A stretch of 37,834 bases of DNA from Methanobacteriota archaeon (GTDB lineage: Archaea > Methanobacteriota > Methanobacteria > Methanobacteriales > Methanobacteriaceae). Both the position numbers and the translations under genes were made by a program. This document shows, one piece after another, positions 34,325 to 37,834 of the stretch (position 1 is its first letter; each line of letters starts with the position of its first letter). The stretch is taken from positions 1-37,834 of the forward strand of contig JAEYSH010000195.1 of assembly GCA_023434825.1 (NCBI GenBank), given 5' to 3'. The notes under the pieces are model-generated. The model worked only from the letters and a program-made list of their open reading frames with translations, was not told where the DNA came from and searched no databases.

Positions 34325-35569
34325 ATGTCCTCTGTTAAAATCTTGGTAGTTGAAGATGAAAGCATTGTGGCCATGGATATTAAACATCGCCTTGAAACAA
34401 TGAATTATACTGTTCCAGCAGTTGTTTCTTCTGGAGAAGAAGCTATAGAAAAATCAGGCGAAACATTACCAGATTTGATATTAATGGACATAGTCCTTAG
34501 AGGAGAAATAGACGGTATCGAAGCAGCTCAAATTATTAAAGACATCTACAACATACCTGTAGTTTATTTAACAGCTTATTCTGATGAAAAAACATTAAAA
34601 AGAGCTAAGATAACTGGTCCATTTGGTTATATAATAAAACCTTTTGAAGATAGAGAATTACACAGTGCAATTGAAGTTGCTCTTTATAAACACGAGATGG
34701 AAAGTAAACTAGCAGCAAGTGAAAAATGGCTTTCTACCACTCTTTCAAGTATAGGTGAAGCAGTTATAACCACTGATGAAAAAGGACAAATTACTTTTAT
34801 GAATCCTATGGCGCAAAAAATGACTGGTTATGACATTGATGATGCAATGGGAAGTCCACTGGAAAATATTTTCAAAGTAGAAAATGAAGAAAGCGGAGAA
34901 CCAATTGATTTATCTGTTGAAAATCTGCTTCATAACGAAGAAATAACCAGTATAAATGAAAATATAGTCCTTAAAACTAAACAGGAAACAAAAATACCTA
35001 TAAACAATACAAATGCCCCACTAATGGATGATAAAAATAAAAAAACTGGTATAGTTTTAGTCTTTCAAGATATTACTCAGCGTAAAATTGCTGAAAAAGA
35101 GAGAGAACAGCTTTTAAAAGAAAAAGCCAGAAGTGAACTTTATGGTTTCCTTATAAGCGCCATGCCCGTTTTTGCTTCAAATATTCCGCCACAAATACGA
35201 AATAATATTGCAAAAAGCTTTGCAGATCGATTTGAAACTAATATAAAACCTTCATTTGAAGAAAAACTTCAAAGATGTAATGTAAACAGTGAATCTGATG
35301 ATGAAATCATTTTTAACTGTTATATGGATTGGATTGAAGGATTTTTAACTAATTTGGGCATTGAAATAAATGAAATTTCTAAGGAAAATAAATCAATAAC
35401 ATTTTCTAAATGCCCCTGGGAAAAAGAAGCTCGATATAGCCCTATGTTTTGTACAATATGTAGAATTATCGTTATACGAAGTTTTACATGGACATCAATC
35501 AGGGGCCATGTTGAACAGGTTTCATGCATGGCCGATGGAAATAAAGGGTGTTCATTCCACTTTATTTAA
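34325..35569 (+). CDS. Response regulator with PAS and MetOD1 output domains
   Basis: A 414-residue protein. The receiver (1-125) has acidic EDE (10-12), Asp55 in LILMDIVLRGE, YLTAYS and GYIIKPF. A PAS domain (about 140-255: ITTDEKGQITFMNPMAQKMTGY ... VFQDITQRK) follows, then a coiled linker and a MetOD1 domain (about 275-414) with Cys363 (CPW), Cys376, Cys379 (FCTIC) and Cys409. These four cysteines have the same spacing as in the response regulator at 4480-5343, so this looks like a dedicated metal- or redox-responsive output. The KaiC-like ATPase gene follows 48 bases downstream and may be cotranscribed. Confidence 0.85.
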   Translation: MSSVKILVVEDESIVAMDIKHRLETMNYTVPAVVSSGEEAIEKSGETLPDLILMDIVLRGEIDGIEAAQIIKDIYNIPVVYLTAYSDEKTLKRAKITGPFGYIIKPFEDRELHSAIEVALYKHEMESKLAASEKWLSTTLSSIGEAVITTDEKGQITFMNPMAQKMTGYDIDDAMGSPLENIFKVENEESGEPIDLSVENLLHNEEITSINENIVLKTKQETKIPINNTNAPLMDDKNKKTGIVLVFQDITQRKIAEKEREQLLKEKARSELYGFLISAMPVFASNIPPQIRNNIAKSFADRFETNIKPSFEEKLQRCNVNSESDDEIIFNCYMDWIEGFLTNLGIEINEISKENKSITFSKCPWEKEARYSPMFCTICRIIVIRSFTWTSIRGHVEQVSCMADGNKGCSFHFI

Positions 35570-35617
35570 TAATCAAATCACAATTTAGATTAAGTTTAAT
35601 TTAGAGGAGATGTCAAA

Positions 35618-36331
35618 TTGGAAAGAATAAAAACTGGAATATCGATATTCGATGAAATTACTGGTGGATTTCCAGAAGGAAGAACCATGCTTATTACTGG
35701 AGATGCCGGTTCAGGTAAAACAATATTTGGTCTTCATTTTGCAAAAAATTGCTGTGATCAGGGGCTAAAAACGGCATACATAACTACAGAAGAAGATGCG
35801 GGTGATCTAAATGTTCAGGGAGATTCTTTTAACTGGAATTTACAATATTATCAAGAAAATGATTTATTAAAATTCATTGAACTTGCAGGAGTTCGAGCAA
35901 GGGTTACAGAAGCAGAGATCAGTATTGATATTGGTACTATGAAAGGAAGTTTTGCAAAAATACTGGAACATATTCCTGATGACATTGAAGTAGTTATTAT
36001 TGATAATTTAGGAAGTTACACTGCAAAACTTACACCCTATGAATTTAGAGATCGTTTTGATCATCTTGTTTTTGAATTAAAGAAGAAAAACATCACAGCT
36101 CTAGTTATTTTAGATAGTGCTACCTCAAATGAATTCAATGAACTTGCTTTATTTTCGGTTTACGGGGCATTAAAACTGATGAAACGTGAAAATCCGTACA
36201 CTGGTCGAAGGGAAAGAGTTATGGATATAGTAAAAATTAGAAGTACAAAAACTCCTACTCAATTTATGACCTATGAAATAAATTCAAATGGAATTGAAAT
36301 AGTTTCAGGAACCAAAGAAATAAAAATTTAA
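35618..36331 (+). CDS. KaiC-like RecA-superfamily ATPase
   Basis: A 237-residue single RecA-like domain: GISIFDEITGGFPEG (7-21), Walker A GDAGSGKT (28-35, Lys34), a catalytic Glu pair in TTEEDA and Walker B EVVIIDNLG. Archaeal proteins of this kind are often coupled to two-component systems and may act as ATP-dependent signal transducers; a circadian role is not implied. The start is TTG at 35618, used because GAGGAG lies just upstream and the ATG at 35610 stops after six codons. It follows the MetOD1 response regulator in a likely operon. Confidence 0.8.
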   Translation: MERIKTGISIFDEITGGFPEGRTMLITGDAGSGKTIFGLHFAKNCCDQGLKTAYITTEEDAGDLNVQGDSFNWNLQYYQENDLLKFIELAGVRARVTEAEISIDIGTMKGSFAKILEHIPDDIEVVIIDNLGSYTAKLTPYEFRDRFDHLVFELKKKNITALVILDSATSNEFNELALFSVYGALKLMKRENPYTGRRERVMDIVKIRSTKTPTQFMTYEINSNGIEIVSGTKEIKI

Positions 36332-36360
36332 AATATAGAAAAATTTCTATATTTTTTTAA
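36331..36360. terminator. Bidirectional stem-loop between convergent genes
   Basis: AAATATAGAAA (36331-36341) and TTTCTATATTT (36344-36354) make a perfect 11-base stem with a 2-base spacer, followed by more Ts. It begins at the last base of the KaiC-like gene's stop codon and ends 14 bases before the M42 stop, so it can serve both directions. Confidence 0.6.
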
Positions 36361-36367
36361 TCTATTT

Positions 36368-37399
36368 TTATTCAAATTTCTCAATTGCAGCTACGAGAAG
36401 CTTAATAGTATTTTCTATATCATCAAGGCTTACAACTTCGCAAGGAGTGTGGATATACCTCGTAGGAACGGATAATACACCTGTAGGAATTCCTTCTCTG
36501 GTTAAATGAATCGCAGTTGCATCTGTTGTTCCACCTTCACTAACTTCAAGCTGGTAAGGAATCTCTTCTTCATTTGCAGCATCAATAAGAAGTTTTTTAA
36601 CTGAAGGATGGGTTATTAAACCTCTTCCACTTGCATCTGTTAATATAATCGCGGGTCCACCATTTATTTTTGCAGGTGCTTCTTCAAATTTGATTCCTGG
36701 ATGATCACCTGCAATAGTAACATCTAAAGCTAAAGCCATGTCTGGATTTATTTTATAAGCTGAAGTTTTTGCCCCTTTAAGTCCAACTTCTTCTTGAACA
36801 GTACCTACACCACAAATAGTAGCATCAGTTTTAGCCCTTTTCATAGCTTCAATAAGCACATAGCACCCTACTCTATTATCAAAAGCTTTACCAGTTACAA
36901 TTTTATCATGAAGTTTGGAAAATTTGTGTTTAATAGTTATAGGATAGCCGATACCTACCAATTTTTCTGCTTCTTCCTGACTGGAAGCCCCTATGTCAAT
37001 AAACATATTTTCGTATTCAGTAACTTTCTTTCTTTCAGCAGCTTTCATCCTGTGAGGTGGTTTTGCTCCTATTACTCCCAATATCTTCCCATTTTGAGAA
37101 TGAATATATACTTCCTGATTTAGAAGCATCTGGTCATTTATGCCGCCAATTTTAGTAAATTTAATGTAACCTTCTTTATCTATAAATCTAACCATGAGCC
37201 CTATTTCGTCCATATGGGCTGCAAGCATTATTTTTTTGCCGCCTTCTTTACCTTTTTTAATGGCAATTATATTACCCATATTATCAGTATCTATTTCATC
37301 TACATGGTCTTTTAATTCATCAGTTATAATATTACGGATTTCTCCTTCAAATCCAGATACTCCAGGAGCATTAGATAATTTTTCTAAAAGTTCTGTCAT
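36368..37399 (-). CDS. M42 family aminopeptidase
   Basis: A 343-residue peptidase of the M42 (TET/glutamyl aminopeptidase) family. The dinuclear metal motifs are AAHMDEIG (His62, Asp64), FDNRVGCY, VQEEVGLKGA (catalytic Glu and ligand Glu), ALDVTIAGDHPG and RYIHTPCEVV. Archaeal members assemble into 12-subunit tetrahedral particles that digest peptides released by the proteasome. GAGGTG precedes the ATG at 37399. The older family label endoglucanase is misleading. Confidence 0.93.
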   Translation of the reverse strand: MTELLEKLSNAPGVSGFEGEIRNIITDELKDHVDEIDTDNMGNIIAIKKGKEGGKKIMLAAHMDEIGLMVRFIDKEGYIKFTKIGGINDQMLLNQEVYIHSQNGKILGVIGAKPPHRMKAAERKKVTEYENMFIDIGASSQEEAEKLVGIGYPITIKHKFSKLHDKIVTGKAFDNRVGCYVLIEAMKRAKTDATICGVGTVQEEVGLKGAKTSAYKINPDMALALDVTIAGDHPGIKFEEAPAKINGGPAIILTDASGRGLITHPSVKKLLIDAANEEEIPYQLEVSEGGTTDATAIHLTREGIPTGVLSVPTRYIHTPCEVVSLDDIENTIKLLVAAIEKFE

Positions 37400-37450
37400 A
37401 TAAACACCTCACTAATCTTATAAATTAATTAAATAAAAAAAATTTTAAAA

Positions 37451-37699
37451 TCAGAATATTGATTTTATCAATATCAATATCCCAATAATTATAATAACAA
37501 TAGGACCAGCCATTTCAATTAAAAATTGAAGAGGAATTAAGCCAAGATTTATTGCATACCAGATTAAACCTGCTAAAATGAATATAACACTTATATAAAT
37601 ACCGATTTTATTAACATTTCTTCTTTTAGGCTTCTTTTTTTCAGTTCTTGGATTAGTTTCTTCATAATTGTCTCTTTTTATTTCTATTGTATCTTTCAT
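37451..37699 (-). CDS. Small two-helix membrane protein
   Basis: An 82-residue protein with a basic, lysine/arginine-rich N-terminal third (EKKKPKRRNVNK) and two hydrophobic helices (about 33-52 and 58-80: IGIYISVIFILAGLIWYAI and IEMAGPIVIIIIGILILI). The second-helix pattern resembles the LiaF/DUF5668 transmembrane type, but the assignment is weak. GAGGGAAAAAT precedes the ATG at 37699. It lies 51 bases upstream of the M42 gene on the same strand and may be cotranscribed with it. Confidence 0.6.
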   Translation of the reverse strand: MKDTIEIKRDNYEETNPRTEKKKPKRRNVNKIGIYISVIFILAGLIWYAINLGLIPLQFLIEMAGPIVIIIIGILILIKSIF

Positions 37700-37834
37700 A
37701 TTTTTCCCTCAAATTAGTAAAGAAAATATGTACTAACAACAAATATTTTTATTAATTGTAATATATTAAAATTTATAATGAAATATTTATGCATTCTGAA
37801 TATACATAAAAAATAGTTTTTGAGGCAATAATAA

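Noticed and set aside
37700..37834. A possible plus-strand gene start after TGAGG at 37821-37825.
   Set aside because: No start codon follows before the window ends; it may belong to a gene beyond the edge but cannot be supported here.

Overview
The window is a stretch of archaeal chromosome, very probably from a member of the Methanobacteriales and most likely the genus Methanobacterium. The DNA is AT-rich and genes are short and packed on both strands. Many starts carry GGTGA/GAGGTG ribosome binding sites, and others look leaderless, with a TATA box about 26 bases upstream of the start codon. Lineage markers are an F420H2 oxidase (FprA), a DUF2769 cysteine protein, methanogen-type signalling output domains (MetOD1), a zinc-ribbon membrane protein of a type familiar from Methanobacteriaceae, DUF362 and DUF169 proteins, an archaeal MinD, an Lhr helicase and a bacterial-type UvrABC system. 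I see no rRNA, tRNA, CRISPR array, insertion sequence or prophage.

Layout. 1-5.3 kb: the 3' part of fprA, a DUF6884 protein, a SnoaL-like protein, a metallophosphoesterase with a small partner, a MetX-like alpha/beta hydrolase, and a response regulator with a MetOD1 output domain. 5.3-8.3 kb: a gene-poor stretch with palindromes, a small reading frame broken by an in-frame TGA, a DUF2769 gene whose 5' end looks frameshifted, and three lineage-specific hypotheticals. 8.3-13.2 kb: an Lhr-type helicase behind a PdeM-like phosphoesterase, then HEAT-repeat and coiled-coil proteins. 13.2-18.2 kb: MsrB, a nitrilase-superfamily amidase, a glutaredoxin-like protein, a membrane-anchored M14-like metallopeptidase, a HicB-like protein, a yeast-type cytosine deaminase and MinD. 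18.4-24.2 kb: a DEDD exonuclease-like protein, a response regulator with PAS, PfpI/DJ-1, ExoD, a quinone-reductase-like flavoprotein followed by a 4-oxalocrotonate tautomerase, a PrsW-like protease and a DUF362 protein with an apparent frameshift. 24.3-37.8 kb: a CHASE4-HAMP-PAS histidine kinase, uvrB-uvrA, a DUF169 protein, uvrC, a second MetOD1 response regulator followed by a KaiC-like ATPase, an M42 aminopeptidase and a small membrane protein.

Themes. Nucleotide excision repair is complete (uvrA, uvrB, uvrC), and an Lhr/phosphoesterase pair adds a second probable nucleic-acid repair unit. Oxygen and thiol stress functions recur across the window (FprA, MsrB, glutaredoxin-like, PfpI, NAD(P)H:quinone reductase-like). 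Signalling is unusually dense: one membrane kinase and three response regulators, two of which share a four-cysteine output domain with identical cysteine spacing. The observations I consider most worth checking are that shared cysteine module, the DUF169 gene inserted between uvrBA and uvrC, and three short defects (DUF2769, DUF362, and the TGA-interrupted frame) that are either assembly errors or real gene decay.
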